Part shown: positions 7,086 to 7,495 of the stretch, piece after piece
How positions within the stretch are numbered: the stretch's first letter is position 1
How the letters are laid out: every line of letters begins with the position of its first letter
Assembly: GCA_017551645.1 (NCBI GenBank)
Contig: JAFZLE010000068.1
Location: 1 to 7,495 of the forward strand
Reading direction: 5' to 3'
DNA length: 7,495 nucleotides
Origin: Clostridia bacterium
Lineage (GTDB): Bacteria > Bacillota > Clostridia > Christensenellales > Aristaeellaceae
Made by a program: the position numbers and the translations under genes
Notes under the pieces: model-generated
What the model saw: the letters and a program-made list of their open reading frames with translations, nothing else
Told to the model about the DNA's origin: nothing
Database searches by the model: none

Positions 7086-7495
7086 ATGGCGAAAGTTACA
7101 GCCAAAGACGTGAGCTTAGGCGCTCAGGAGCTTATCAAACAGTTAAATACGTCAAGGGAGCAGCTCAGAGGGCTGATGGGTTCACTGCGCGCCCGGAACG
7201 ACGAGCTGTTGAGGGCGAAGCGCGCCGAACAGGAGGAGCAGAACCGCAGGGAACTCAAGGACAGGTTCGACGCGGCGGTCAACGCTATAAACGCGGCGAA
7301 AAACGCGCCCAGCGAGGAACCCGCGGCCGAGCCCGAACCGGAAGTAAGGCCTGCCCGTCCGGAGCCTATCCGTCCCCAGCCCGCTGCCAAGCCTCAGGAC
7401 GTGCCCGCAGAGCGCTTCCAGAGGCCCGCGGAAGGTCAGGTGCTCCCGCCGCGCCCCGCGTATAACGCCAATCCCGCCGCTCAGGGCCAGCGCCC
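7086..7495 (+). CDS. infB: Translation initiation factor IF2, N-terminal part (3'-truncated by window edge)
   Basis: IF2 is the GTPase that recruits initiator tRNA to the ribosome. Only the variable N-terminal extension (136 codons) is visible; the G domain lies outside the window. The reading frame has no stop to the edge and is limited on the left by an in-frame TGA at 7080-7082, so the ATG at 7086 is the first usable start. Residues 12-32 (GAQELIKQLNTSREQLRGLMG) resemble the IF2N helix pattern of relatives (E-L-x-K-x-L-N-x-S-x-x-x-L). A charged helix rich in Arg/Glu (about 33-70) follows, then a Pro/Ala/Glu-rich linker with many Pro-containing dipeptides, as expected of IF2 linkers. Identity rests on this plus the position after ylxQ (24-nt gap). 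The only purine-rich candidate binding site, a GGGGGG tract (7067-7072), is 13 nt from the ATG, which is unusually far. Confidence 0.8.
   Translation, partial: MAKVTAKDVSLGAQELIKQLNTSREQLRGLMGSLRARNDELLRAKRAEQEEQNRRELKDRFDAAVNAINAAKNAPSEEPAAEPEPEVRPARPEPIRPQPAAKPQDVPAERFQRPAEGQVLPPRPAYNANPAAQGQR

Noticed and set aside
6998..7465. 155-codon open frame overlapping the end of ylxQ and the infB start
   Set aside because: Arg/Gly-rich shadow of infB in a GC-rich linker region. The frame at 7086 continues to the window edge, has an IF2N-like opening and occupies the expected operon position.

Overview
The window looks like a chromosomal housekeeping stretch from a GC-rich member of the Bacillota (Clostridia), possibly Christensenellales-like. 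The phylum rests on the Gram-positive gene order rimP-nusA-rnpM(ylxR)-ylxQ-infB, a Bacillus-type PyrR, strong purine-rich Shine-Dalgarno sequences, and frequent ATA (Ile) and AGG (Arg) codons by eye despite high GC. The family-level guess is inference only. No rRNA, tRNA, CRISPR array, insertion sequence or phage gene was seen.

Layout. Positions 1-592 (+): the 3' part of an unrecognised, extremely acidic, probably exported protein whose start lies outside the window, closed by a clear intrinsic terminator (615-640). Positions 669-2312 (+): pyrR, then a GT2 glycosyltransferase fused to a GtrA-type membrane domain, 30 nt apart and probably co-transcribed. A 13-bp hairpin (2327-2359) separates these from the convergent pair at 2383-4516 (-): a MATE-family exporter followed by a Cof-type HAD phosphatase whose start overlaps the exporter's end by 14 nt. 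The intergenic region 4517-4838 carries two divergent promoters, one for the MATE-HAD pair and one for the operon on the right. Positions 4839-7495 (+): rimP (TTG start), nusA, rnpM/ylxR, ylxQ (GTG start) and the beginning of infB, cut by the window edge.

Function. The right-hand operon couples 30S maturation (RimP), transcription elongation/termination (NusA), two small RNA-binding proteins (RnpM/YlxR and YlxQ) and translation initiation (IF2). Its genes abut or overlap, so translational coupling is likely. The left half is a loose neighbourhood: a pyrimidine regulator/UPRTase, a probable lipid-linked sugar transferase, and an exporter-phosphatase pair.

I found no convincing undescribed system. 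The points most worth a second look are the acidic first protein, the placement of pyrR directly behind a terminator with no visible promoter and no pyr genes, the structured rimP leader, and the loss of the usual kink-turn-contact residues in YlxQ.
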